From Gemmatimonadota bacterium (lineage in GTDB: Bacteria; Gemmatimonadota; Gemmatimonadetes; Longimicrobiales; Gaopeijiaceae): a DNA stretch of 64,000 nt. The notes under the pieces were generated by a model that was not told the origin of the DNA, searched no databases, and was given only the letters and a program-made list of their open reading frames with translations. Shown here piece by piece: positions 8,636 through 17,282 of the stretch (position 1 is the stretch's first letter; each line of letters starts with the position of its first letter). The stretch covers positions 124,001-188,000 of the forward strand of contig JAJEBR010000121.1 of NCBI GenBank assembly GCA_022822445.1, written 5' to 3'. Both the position numbers and the translations under genes were made by a program.

Positions 8636-11600
8636 ATGAACGCCCTCGCGAGGTGGTGGGAGGTCGTGCGCCGGGAAGCGGTGGACGCTTTGCGGCGTCC
8701 CGGCAGCTGGGTGCTGTTCGGCTTCCTGGTCCTGTTGGGATTGATGCTTGCCTCTGTGAGCCGGATCGCTTCAGGTGATCCGTCGATGGGCGGCGAGTTG
8801 TTGCACATCACCTCGGTGTACCATCAGGCCAGCTTCCAGGGCTTGGCGATCCTGATCTTCGGGGTGTGGTTTCTGGCCCTGTCCGCCGGCTTGCCGGTGA
8901 TCAGGGACCACGAACTCGGGGTGATGGAAGTCCTCCGTTCGACGCGCCTCACCGAGCGGGAGTACGTGTGGGGGAAGTTCGCGGGAGCGCTGGGTGCGTT
9001 CCTTCTCCTGTGGCTGCTCTTTCTATTCATTCTGGCCGGATACAACCACGTCCTTGACGCGGCGGGGCGTCCCGTGGGGATCGGCCCGTTCTCCGTGTGG
9101 AACTACCTTCTGCCCACCCTGCTCTTCGGGCTTCCGCAGATCCTGCTGCTGGCGGGGGTGCCGCTGTTGCTGGGCGCCTGGACGCGCCGTCCGCTGCTTG
9201 TCTTCGCCATCGCGACGATCATGTTCTTCGGGGCGTTCATGGCGAGGATGCCGGGAGGTGGGGAAGGTGTGGGCATGGTCCTCCTGCTCCTGGATCTGAC
9301 GGGTGGTGGATGGCTCGGCGGCACCTACCTCGAAGTGGACCGCGGGGTCGAGTTCTACAACACCGCGCCGCTTCGGCCCGGGAGGACCTTCCTGCTGAGC
9401 CGCCTGTTCATCGCCCTGGCAGGGTTGCTCACCGTCGCGTTGGCGGCGCGAAGATACAGGCTGTGGATGCGCCGCGGCGGCGCGAAGGTACGGGGTGCGG
9501 CGGCGGAGCACGCAGGCGAGCTGAACGTGCCCCGCCCCCGGCTCCGCAGGTTCGGGATGGAGCAGCGGATCCCCGGCTTCCGGACGGTGGCCGCCGCGAT
9601 CGCCCGCAGCGAGGTCCACGACCTGGTCCGTCGCCCGGGGATGCTCCTCTTCGTGGCTCTTCTCCTCATGTTTGCGCTGTCTGGCGGCGGGGAGGGCACC
9701 GGTCCCTTCGGATCCGCCGTGCTGCTGACCTCCGGAGGGGTGGCGACGGCCCAGATGGACATCCTGAACGCCCTGATCTGCTTCCTGCTGCTCTTCTACA
9801 CGGTCGGGTGCCTGCACAAGGAACGCAGCCGCGGCATGCACGACCTCTTCAGGACGGTGCCGGTCGGCACGGGCGCGATCCTGCTGGGCAAGTCGGCCGG
9901 GAATGTCGTCCTGGCGGTGCTCATGCTGGGTGTCGTGTTCGTGTACGATGCCGTCGTGCTCATCGCCAGAGGCGTCTCCGGTACCGCGGCCGGTTTCGAA
10001 TTCCTTCCCTTCGCTGCCACCTGGGGGCTGGTCCTCGTCCCCACCTTCATCTTCTGGACGGCGCTGGTCACCCTCATCTATTGCCTGGTGCGCAGCCGCT
10101 ACATGGCCTACGCGGCGGGAATCGCATTCCTGTACCTCACGGGGGGCAGAGTCACGGGTGGTGTGCCGACCTGGGCCACGAACTGGAGCGGTGCCCGGTT
10201 CGTCACATGGAGCGACATGGGCGCGTTCTCGCTCCACGGCACCCCCCTCATCCTCAACCGGCTCCTCTATCTCAGCCTCGTTCCCCTCCTCTACGCGCTC
10301 GCAGTCAGGTTCTACCCGCGGCGCGACCTCGACTCCGTGCACCGGCTGAAGGGCGCGAACCCGCGAGCCCTCCTGATGCGCGGAGTGCGCCTCCTGCCCC
10401 TCGCGGCGCCAGCGATCGTCCTGGCCTCGGTCCTGACCTGTGCCGGCAACGCGGGTCATCAGGGGGCGGCCGCCACGGCGTGGGAGAAGCAGTACTGGAG
10501 AGCCAACACCACGACCTGGACCGGTTTTCGCATGCCGTCCGTGGCGCGCGTCGACCTGGACCTCGACATCGAACCCCGCCGCCGCTCGGTCGCCGTCCAG
10601 GGCTCCTACACCTTTTTCAACCACCGGGACCGTCCCTACGAGCAGCTGCCCCTCACGGCCGGACCGTGGGAGCGTCTCGAGTGGACGCTCGACGGCGCCG
10701 CGCATCGGCCCCGGAACCACTCCAGGCTCTTCGTCTTCGATCTGGAGGAACCGCTCGCGCCCGGCGACTCGGTCACGATCGGCTTCAGCTACGACCTGGT
10801 ATACCTGCCCGGCATGAGCAAGCGGCCCGAGAGCCTGCAGCAGTTCGTCCTCGAGTCGGGGGTCATGCTCGGCCACCACTCGCTCGCCTTCGCGCCGTGG
10901 CCCGGGTACGCTTCGGCGATCGGAGTGGACGACGACAACCGGCCCCGTCCGCGCGACTACCCGGACGACTTTCACGAAGGCATCACCGAAGCTCGCTCCG
11001 GGTGGGGCGGCGTGCCCTTCCACGTGCGCACCCGCATCACGACGCCCGCGGAGTACACCGCCAACGGCGTCGGCCGGCTGGTCAGCGACGAGGTCTCCGG
11101 CGACCGCCGCACGGTGGTTTGGGAGACGGACCATCCGGTCGGCAGCTTCAACGTGATCGCGGGGCGGTACGCTGTGAGGGAGGGGAACGGCACGGCCATC
11201 TACTACCATCCCGGGCACCACTACAACATTGAGGAGATGTCCGCCGCCCTCGACGCCGCGCGCCGCTACTACTCCGAGTGGTTCCACCCCTACCCATGGA
11301 GCGTGCTCAAGCTCTCCGAATTCCCCGAATATTCCGTGTACGCGGAGAGCTTCGAGACGAACATCGTGTTCAGCGAAGGGATCGGGTTTCTCACCAGGAG
11401 CACGCCGGGGACCGACGCGGCCTTCCAGGTGGTGGCCCACGAAGCGGCCCACCAGTGGTGGGGCAACAGGCTCGTGCCCGGGGAGGGACCGGGGGGCAAC
11501 ATCCTGTCGGAAGGCATGGCCAACTACGCCACCAAGCTTCTGTTCGCACAGGTCCACGGCGACCGCTACAGAATGCGGTTCAGCGAGGCCATCGAGTACT

Positions 11601-12223
11601 ATTATACCCGCGGCCGCTCCTTTGACTGGGAGCGCCCGCTGGTCAGGATCACGGGCCGGATGCCGGGCGACCGCGTTGTGACGTACTACAGGAGTGCCTG
11701 GGTGATGTGGATGCTCCAGCAGGAGATGGGACGCGAGAACATGCTGACGGGACTGCGGGCCTTCCTCGACAAGTACAGGGAGAACCCGGATCATCCGGTT
11801 CTGTACGACCTGGTGGACGTCTTGCGCGACTTCGCTCCGGACACGGCGGCGTTCGATGCGTTCGCCGGGCAGTGGTTCCACGATGTGGTGATGCCGGAGT
11901 ACGAGCTCTCGGACGTGACGAAGACGCAGGAGGGGGATGAATGGGTGGTGCGGGGCATGGTGGCGAACGTGGGGACGGGGCGGATGAGGGTGGAGGTGGC
12001 CGCAACCGCTGGATTCCGTTGGGCAGACGAGGACGAAGGCGGTCGCCGTTCGGTGGTGTCGGAGGACTATCGGGACGCCCGCACCGAGGTGGTATTGGGG
12101 GCGGGGGAGTCGGTCGACTTCGTGATCCGCGCCGGATTCGAGCCGGCGCGTGTGGTGGTCGACCCGGATGTGATGGTACTGCAGCTCGGTCGCAACTCGG
12201 CGCGCCATGAATTCGAGCGGTGA
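8636..12223 (+). CDS. ABC-2 permease fused to an M1-family metallopeptidase domain
   Basis: 1195 residues. The first half (about 1-620) is a membrane part with two ABC-2 permease blocks of hydrophobic helices (for example PGSWVLFGFLVLLGLMLASV near the start). The second half (about 640-1195) is an M1 gluzincin peptidase domain with VVAHEAAHQWWGN (HEAAH at 935-939) and the third zinc ligand in LSEGMANY at E959, one residue further than the usual HExxH-x18-E. The catalytic residues are all present. The ATG at 8636 follows GGGAGG about 10 nt upstream. With the ATPase upstream it suggests a pump with a peptidase on the outer face; the substrate is unknown. Confidence 0.92.
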   Translation: MNALARWWEVVRREAVDALRRPGSWVLFGFLVLLGLMLASVSRIASGDPSMGGELLHITSVYHQASFQGLAILIFGVWFLALSAGLPVIRDHELGVMEVLRSTRLTEREYVWGKFAGALGAFLLLWLLFLFILAGYNHVLDAAGRPVGIGPFSVWNYLLPTLLFGLPQILLLAGVPLLLGAWTRRPLLVFAIATIMFFGAFMARMPGGGEGVGMVLLLLDLTGGGWLGGTYLEVDRGVEFYNTAPLRPGRTFLLSRLFIALAGLLTVALAARRYRLWMRRGGAKVRGAAAEHAGELNVPRPRLRRFGMEQRIPGFRTVAAAIARSEVHDLVRRPGMLLFVALLLMFALSGGGEGTGPFGSAVLLTSGGVATAQMDILNALICFLLLFYTVGCLHKERSRGMHDLFRTVPVGTGAILLGKSAGNVVLAVLMLGVVFVYDAVVLIARGVSGTAAGFEFLPFAATWGLVLVPTFIFWTALVTLIYCLVRSRYMAYAAGIAFLYLTGGRVTGGVPTWATNWSGARFVTWSDMGAFSLHGTPLILNRLLYLSLVPLLYALAVRFYPRRDLDSVHRLKGANPRALLMRGVRLLPLAAPAIVLASVLTCAGNAGHQGAAATAWEKQYWRANTTTWTGFRMPSVARVDLDLDIEPRRRSVAVQGSYTFFNHRDRPYEQLPLTAGPWERLEWTLDGAAHRPRNHSRLFVFDLEEPLAPGDSVTIGFSYDLVYLPGMSKRPESLQQFVLESGVMLGHHSLAFAPWPGYASAIGVDDDNRPRPRDYPDDFHEGITEARSGWGGVPFHVRTRITTPAEYTANGVGRLVSDEVSGDRRTVVWETDHPVGSFNVIAGRYAVREGNGTAIYYHPGHHYNIEEMSAALDAARRYYSEWFHPYPWSVLKLSEFPEYSVYAESFETNIVFSEGIGFLTRSTPGTDAAFQVVAHEAAHQWWGNRLVPGEGPGGNILSEGMANYATKLLFAQVHGDRYRMRFSEAIEYYYTRGRSFDWERPLVRITGRMPGDRVVTYYRSAWVMWMLQQEMGRENMLTGLRAFLDKYRENPDHPVLYDLVDVLRDFAPDTAAFDAFAGQWFHDVVMPEYELSDVTKTQEGDEWVVRGMVANVGTGRMRVEVAATAGFRWADEDEGGRRSVVSEDYRDARTEVVLGAGESVDFVIRAGFEPARVVVDPDVMVLQLGRNSARHEFER

Positions 12224-12289
12224 GTGTTGGCATGGCGTCCGCGGCGGTATGTTGCGCGGTCGGCGTCAGCCCTTGGAGACCTCCGATGG

Positions 12290-12390
12290 TTCGAAAAGTA
12301 AAGAAAACATGACAATACGTAATGTTCTCATTACAGCGGGGGTGCGTTGTCGCCGCAGTTCAGCCCGGGTGCATCGCCTGCCCGTGATCC
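12290..12390 (+). repeat. Partial copy of the dispersed repeat in a gene leader
   Basis: Starts with gtaaagaaaacatgacaata and cgtaatgttctcattaca, the AT-rich palindromic core, and continues through cagcccgggtgcatcgcctg, which matches cagcccggatgcatcgccga of the copy at 51238-51481 in the same orientation and spacing. Neither terminal inverted repeat is clear. It occupies most of the leader of the sortilin-like gene and may carry its promoter. Confidence 0.65.
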
Positions 12391-12404
12391 GAGTCTTGTG
12401 CGGG

Positions 12405-15400
12405 ATGCGGCTTCTCCTGCCTGCCGGGGTCGTTGCTCTGGCCGTTGCCGGCGGGATTCGCTCCGCCACGGCCCAGGAGGCCGAGCAGATCCTGGCGCGG
12501 ATGGAATTCGAGCGCATGCGGCTGTACTCGGGGCCGGGGGTCAACTACGCGATCCTGAAGCAGAACGCATTCCTGGCGGTGGAGGCGCTCGGCTTCGGAG
12601 CGGCCCGGCCCATGTCGTTGCGGGACACCCGCTGGCGGGCGATCGGGCCGAGCCGCATCGACGCGGATGATTTCGCTCCGAGCGGGAGGTTCGCGGGACG
12701 GGTGTCGACAATCGCCATCCACCCGTCCGATCCGAACATCCTGTATGTGGGGGGCGCTCAGGGCGGCGTTTGGCGCTCGGACAACGGCGGGCTCAACTGG
12801 ACGCCGCTCACCGACGGGGAATGTTCCCTGGCGATGGGGGCGATCGCGATCGATCCGGTCAACCCGCAGATCGTCTATGCGGGCACGGGGGAACAGCACT
12901 TCTCCGGCGACAGCTACTACGGCTGCGGGGTGCTTCGTTCGCTGGACGGCGGCGCGACCTGGGAGCAGCTTGGCAGCGACGTCTTCGTGCGACGAAGCCC
13001 GGTCGTCGGGAGGGGCGGGATGGGGACCGGTGGCGCCCGCATCGCGCGGGTGGCGGTGGACCGGGCGAGCGCGGGCTCGGCGACCGGGACGACCGTGCTG
13101 GTCGCATCGAGTTTCGGCCTCTACCGCTCCACCTCGAGCGGTGCCAGCTGGTCGCTCGCGCTGGAAGGCTACGCGACCGACGTGGTGGCCAACCCCGACG
13201 ATCCCGCCATCGTGTATGCGGCGCTCTCCGGCGAAGGGATCTACCGTTCGTCCGACGGCGGCGAGTCATGGACCTACTCGTCCGAGTCCATCCCCCGCGA
13301 CGGAACCCAACGGACCATCCTCGCGATCTCCCCCTCCGAGCCCGACGTACTCTACGCGGGAGTCGTGCTGCGGGGCGAAAGCAGACGAAGCGCCGACATG
13401 GCGATCTACCGAACGGAGGATGGCGGGGGATACTGGGAGCCCCTTCCCGCGGACGGCGCCAGCTGCTTCGGCCAGTGCTGGTACGACTTTACGATCGCGG
13501 TGCACCCGGAGTACGCGGACACTGTGTTTCTCGGCACCCTGGACCTGTACCGGTCGAACGATGGCGGAAGGACCTTCAACTCGGTGCTCGCGAGCAATGT
13601 CTATGTCGACCAGCACCACCTCGTCTTCGACACCGTCAGCAATCCCTACAGGCTCTACGTCGGCAACGACGGCGGGGTCTTCCGCAGCCTCAACGGGGGT
13701 CTCAACTGGCAGGGCCTCAACACCGACCTCGGGCTTGCCCAGTTCTACCGGGGCATCAGCCTGCACCCCTCCGACCCCGTCATCACACTTGGGGGAACGC
13801 AGGATCAGGGGACGCTGAGGCCTTCGGGGGGAACGCTGGCGTGGGACAAGATCATGAGCGGAGACGGCGGGTACACCGCCATCGACGCCGAAGATCCGGA
13901 TGTGTGGTACGCCGAGACGCAGTGGATCGCGGGCGCGGGGTACAATGGGCCGCGCAAGAACGGCGGCCGGGTGGTCGAGGGGATCGACATCACCGAGAAC
14001 GCACTTTTCATTGCCCCGCTGGTCATGGATCCGGTCGACTCGCGGCGGCTGTACTTCGGGACCGAGACGCTCTACCGAACCGATAACGCCGCCCGCAATT
14101 GGACACCGATCTACAGCACGCCCGACGATAGCGTGGTCACCGCGATCGCCCCTTCGCCCGCGAGTGCCTACACGGTGTACGCGGCCATCAAGGTCGGGCG
14201 GATCGTGGCGACGCACGACGGGGGCGAGACCTGGCTGGAAGCGGGCCCGGCCCAGGGACTGCCCGATCGCTGGATCGGGGGGGTGGCCGCGCACCCGACC
14301 GACCCGGACCAGGCCTACGCGGCGGCCGGTGGCTTCCTGAGCGGCCACGTCTTCCAGACCACCGACGGCGGGCGCAGCTGGCAGGACCGCACCGGGGACC
14401 TCCCGGACCATCCCGTCAACTCGATCATCTACGATCCGGCAGACCCGGAAGCGATCTATCTGGGGACCGATTTCGGCGTGTTCCATTCGCCGGCGGGCGG
14501 AGGCACCTGGAACCGGCTGCAGGACGGGCTCCCGGTCTCGGCCGTCTACGACGTGGCGGCGCAGCCGGGGACCGGCCGGCTGGTTGCAGCGACCCACGGA
14601 CGCGGGATGTTCGAACTCGCGATCGACGTGCCGCTGAGCGCGCGGGTGCGCCCGGATTCGTTCGTCGACACGGTCAGGGTGTCCGACCCCCGCCGGATTC
14701 CCAACGCGGTGATCGTGGCGCCGAGGGGCCGCAACGACTTCGCGGCCGGCTGGAACGCGTCGAGCGAGGCATCGTGGCTGGTGCTGCCGGGCGGGTCCGG
14801 GACCGGCCGGGGCCGCTTCGACTTTCAGATCGCGGCGGCGGACCTGGCGTCGGGCGACCACGAAGGCGTGGTTTCGGTGGTGGTGGACGGGATCGCCGAC
14901 CCGGTCCGGATCCCCGTGTCGCTGCACGTTCCGCTGGCGAGCGAGCTGGCGCTGGTTGCGGGCGGTCCCCCCAGGTCGGTTCTCGTGGGCAGCACGGAGT
15001 CGTTTGCGGATTCGGTCCGGGTGGTCTTCACCGGGCCGAGGCCCGCCACGAAGTGGACCGCGGAATTCGCTGGCGGGCCCTGGGCGGAGGTGGGGGATGC
15101 GGTGTCCGGAGCCGGAGACGGTGCCGTGACCTGGACGGTCGATCCCGGCGGCCTGGAGGTGGGCGTATACGTGGATACGGTCCGCGTGGAGGCCGAATAC
15201 GCCTCCGGGAGTCCGGCGATGGTCCTGGACAGCTTCGCGGTCAAGCCGCCGCTGGGGGTGGCGCCGTTGCGCAGTACAGTGGGGTACGGTGTGGCGGGAT
15301 GGACGTTGGCGCCCCGCGACTCCCTCGACGCCGGATTGTTGGGATTCGAGGCCGAGCTCGCGCGCTGGACGGCGGGGGTTTCGGGAGGGGAGTGGCTGTC

Positions 15401-15824
15401 TGTGGTGCGGGGCGCGGGTACACACGGGGATGCGGTCGTGTGGACCCGCAGCTCCGTGGCGCTGGAGGCCGGCTTGCACGAGGACACGATCACCGTGGCG
15501 GTGCAGGGCCGCCCGGAGATCTCGGGCGCGATCGTGGACCGCTTCGAGGTGGTGGAGGGGATGACGGTGCGGGACGCCGCGCACCATGTCCTGGGGCTCG
15601 ACCGGCTGGAGGACGGGCAGGTGCGTTTCCTGGACTGGTTCGGGAACCGCGACGGGTCCTTCAACGCCGGAGACGTGCTGAGGTGGCTGGATTACTGCGC
15701 GGAGGGCCGGGCCGGGTCGGGGTGCCCGGCGGGCGCGGACCGCGTGGGTGTGGCGGGGGACGGCGCGGGGGTGGTGGGGGATCCCGCGGACGCGGCGGTC
15801 GAGCGCGTGGGGAGGGTGCCGTGA
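12405..15824 (+). CDS. Secreted sortilin-type beta-propeller with dockerin-like tail
   Basis: 1139 residues from ATG 12405, chosen because a clean signal peptide follows (LLLPAGVVALAVAGG, cleavage after TAQ). Residues about 50-740 form VPS10/sortilin-type propellers with many Asp-box repeats (SDNGGLNW, DGGATW, SSDGGESW, NDGGRTF, HDGGETW, TDGGRSW). Several Ig-like beta domains follow. The C-terminus (EDGQVRFLDWFGNRDGSFN, then AGDVLRWLDY) looks like a dockerin/EF-hand type motif seen at the ends of many Gemmatimonadota secreted proteins. Its stop overlaps the next gene as GTGA. Earlier in-frame starts (for example ATG 12309) lie inside the repeat and would add an unlikely leader. Surface adhesion or glycan binding is inference. 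Confidence 0.88.
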   Translation: MRLLLPAGVVALAVAGGIRSATAQEAEQILARMEFERMRLYSGPGVNYAILKQNAFLAVEALGFGAARPMSLRDTRWRAIGPSRIDADDFAPSGRFAGRVSTIAIHPSDPNILYVGGAQGGVWRSDNGGLNWTPLTDGECSLAMGAIAIDPVNPQIVYAGTGEQHFSGDSYYGCGVLRSLDGGATWEQLGSDVFVRRSPVVGRGGMGTGGARIARVAVDRASAGSATGTTVLVASSFGLYRSTSSGASWSLALEGYATDVVANPDDPAIVYAALSGEGIYRSSDGGESWTYSSESIPRDGTQRTILAISPSEPDVLYAGVVLRGESRRSADMAIYRTEDGGGYWEPLPADGASCFGQCWYDFTIAVHPEYADTVFLGTLDLYRSNDGGRTFNSVLASNVYVDQHHLVFDTVSNPYRLYVGNDGGVFRSLNGGLNWQGLNTDLGLAQFYRGISLHPSDPVITLGGTQDQGTLRPSGGTLAWDKIMSGDGGYTAIDAEDPDVWYAETQWIAGAGYNGPRKNGGRVVEGIDITENALFIAPLVMDPVDSRRLYFGTETLYRTDNAARNWTPIYSTPDDSVVTAIAPSPASAYTVYAAIKVGRIVATHDGGETWLEAGPAQGLPDRWIGGVAAHPTDPDQAYAAAGGFLSGHVFQTTDGGRSWQDRTGDLPDHPVNSIIYDPADPEAIYLGTDFGVFHSPAGGGTWNRLQDGLPVSAVYDVAAQPGTGRLVAATHGRGMFELAIDVPLSARVRPDSFVDTVRVSDPRRIPNAVIVAPRGRNDFAAGWNASSEASWLVLPGGSGTGRGRFDFQIAAADLASGDHEGVVSVVVDGIADPVRIPVSLHVPLASELALVAGGPPRSVLVGSTESFADSVRVVFTGPRPATKWTAEFAGGPWAEVGDAVSGAGDGAVTWTVDPGGLEVGVYVDTVRVEAEYASGSPAMVLDSFAVKPPLGVAPLRSTVGYGVAGWTLAPRDSLDAGLLGFEAELARWTAGVSGGEWLSVVRGAGTHGDAVVWTRSSVALEAGLHEDTITVAVQGRPEISGAIVDRFEVVEGMTVRDAAHHVLGLDRLEDGQVRFLDWFGNRDGSFNAGDVLRWLDYCAEGRAGSGCPAGADRVGVAGDGAGVVGDPADAAVERVGRVP

Positions 15825-16237
15825 GTGCGGTGAAGCGTCTCAGCCTCGTATTGCTTGCCGCGAGCGTGGTGATTGTGGCGTATTCCTGCGGTGACTCCGT
15901 CGAACCCGAGCCGCCGCCGCCGGATCCGTCGGGTTTCCTACAGGTCTCGGTGACCTTGGACCAGGAAGACGTGGGCGCGTTGGTCCTCAGCATCTTTGGC
16001 GACCCGCTGCCCGATTCGATCCGCGGTGCAGGCGGGCTCACCGTCCATCATGCGCCCGGGACGCAGAGGATGCGTGCGTTCGTGGCGGGTCCGCTGCCCG
16101 ATTCAGGTACCGTTCTGCGCTTTTGGACGGCGAACGCGAATCTGCTCGGCCGTTACAGCGTCAGGGTCGATCAGGCTGCCGGAAAGGACTACGAGCAGCT
16201 GTTGCCGTCGGTGGCACGCGCGCGGGTGACGCGGTAG
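15821..16237 (+). CDS. Small lipoprotein coupled to the sortilin-like gene
   Basis: 138 residues from a GTG that overlaps the preceding stop by 4 nt. The signal peptide LVLLAASVVIVAYSC gives a plausible though not classical lipobox, followed by a Pro-rich linker (EPEPPPPDP) and a compact beta-rich domain (VSVTLDQEDVGALVLSIFGD and later GTVLRFWTANANLLG). I do not recognise the family. The translational coupling suggests that it acts with the sortilin-like protein at the outer membrane. Confidence 0.75.
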   Translation: MSAVKRLSLVLLAASVVIVAYSCGDSVEPEPPPPDPSGFLQVSVTLDQEDVGALVLSIFGDPLPDSIRGAGGLTVHHAPGTQRMRAFVAGPLPDSGTVLRFWTANANLLGRYSVRVDQAAGKDYEQLLPSVARARVTR

Positions 16238-16269
16238 GGTTGGCGGTCGCGGGCCCGGGCGCCCACGCA

Positions 16270-16328
16270 CAACCAGCCCGGCGCCTCGCCGCCCTCGGTG
16301 CGACGCGGGGATTGTCCACGCACTGCCG
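16270..16328 (+). repeat. Right-end fragment of the dispersed repeat
   Basis: Reads accagcccggcgcctcgccg and then ccctcggtgcgacgcggggattgtccacgcactgcc in pieces that match the right third of the full elements, including the terminal CCACGCACTGC. It lies between the convergent lipoprotein and dioxygenase genes. The left end and the core are absent. Confidence 0.7.
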
Positions 16329-16339
16329 GCCCGCACCGC

Positions 16340-17164
16340 TCAGACCGGCGTCTCGCCCCGAATCGTCACCCGGTACCCCGACCTCGTCGCCGGCCAGTAG
16401 TCCCAGATCGCGTGGTGCTGGGTGCAGCGGTTGTCCCACATCGCTACCGAGTCGGGGCGCCAGCGGAAACGGCACTGGAAGTCCGGCCGCCCCACATGCT
16501 CGAAGAGAAAGCCCAGGATCGCGCGGCTCTCGGCGGGGGGCAGGCCGACGACGTACTGCGTGAACATCTGGTTGACGAAGAGCGCCTTGCCGCCGGTGAC
16601 CGGGTGGGTGCGCACGACCGGGTGTTCGGCCGAAGGGTAGGCCCGGCCCCCGTCGTCGCGACCGATCAGCCGGTTGACCTCGCGGTAGTAGGGGCCGCCG
16701 TCGTGGACGGCCGTCAGGCCATCCAGCAGCGTCCGCATGCGCTCCGACAGCGCCTCATACGCGGCGTACATGTTCGAAAAGAGGGTGTCGCCCCCGGTCT
16801 CGGGCACGGTGTGCATGCGCAGGATGGACCCCATCGGCGGCCTCGGGTCGCAGGAAACGTCCGAGTGCCACTGCTCGCCGGTCGCGCGGACGGACTTCTC
16901 GTCGGCGTGGATCGGCATCACCTCCGGGTGGCCGTCGACGCCGGGATCGTTGGGGTGCGCGACGAGTTCGCCGAAGCGCGCGCCGAGGGCCTTCTGGCTC
17001 TCGATCGAGATCTCCTGGTCCCGGAAGAAGAGGACGCAGTGCGACATGAGGGCGTCCCGGATCGCGCGGAACTCGGCGTCGTTGATGTCGCCGAGGTCGA
17101 CGCCGCGAACCTCCGCACCGATCACGGGGGTGACGGGATTGACGGAAAGGGATGGTCGGCTCAT
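16340..17164 (-). CDS. TauD/TfdA-family 2-oxoglutarate dioxygenase
   Basis: 274 residues from ATG 17164. The Fe(II) ligands are visible as HxD in EQWHSDVSC and the distal His in CTQHHAIWDYWP, and the 2-oxoglutarate-binding Arg fits YRVTIRGE near the C-terminus. The N-terminal GAEVRGVDL and RDALMSHCVLFFRDQ are typical of taurine/alkylsulfatase/2,4-D dioxygenases. The substrate cannot be read from sequence. The gene is a single minus-strand unit with repeat fragments on both sides. Confidence 0.92.
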   Translation of the reverse strand: MSRPSLSVNPVTPVIGAEVRGVDLGDINDAEFRAIRDALMSHCVLFFRDQEISIESQKALGARFGELVAHPNDPGVDGHPEVMPIHADEKSVRATGEQWHSDVSCDPRPPMGSILRMHTVPETGGDTLFSNMYAAYEALSERMRTLLDGLTAVHDGGPYYREVNRLIGRDDGGRAYPSAEHPVVRTHPVTGGKALFVNQMFTQYVVGLPPAESRAILGFLFEHVGRPDFQCRFRWRPDSVAMWDNRCTQHHAIWDYWPATRSGYRVTIRGETPV

Positions 17165-17230
17165 CGTGAGAATATCGAAACGCGGGCCGGACGCGGCAAT
17201 GGGTCGCCGGAGACGGTGTGAATGAAGGCA

Positions 17231-17282
17231 GCCTTTATGTAAGGTCGCATTGACAAAGTGTAAGGTAAACATGACAGATTGC
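17231..17282. repeat. AT-rich core fragment over a gene start
   Basis: The stretch gcctttatgtaaggtcgcat then tgacaaagtgtaaggtaaac and atgacagattgc resembles the repeat core (GTAAAGACAACATGACATTTTG). The aacATGACA block supplies the start codon of the propeller gene at 17271. The match is shorter and weaker than in the other copies. Confidence 0.4.

Noticed and set aside
9023-12208. 1061-codon antisense frame under the permease-peptidase gene
   Set aside because: Same reason: a GC-driven shadow of a well-supported gene on the other strand.
13266-15587. 773-codon antisense frame under the sortilin-like gene
   Set aside because: Long antisense frames are expected at this GC content; its composition is rich in Arg, His and Pro and no domain is visible, while the sense strand has clear Asp-box repeats.
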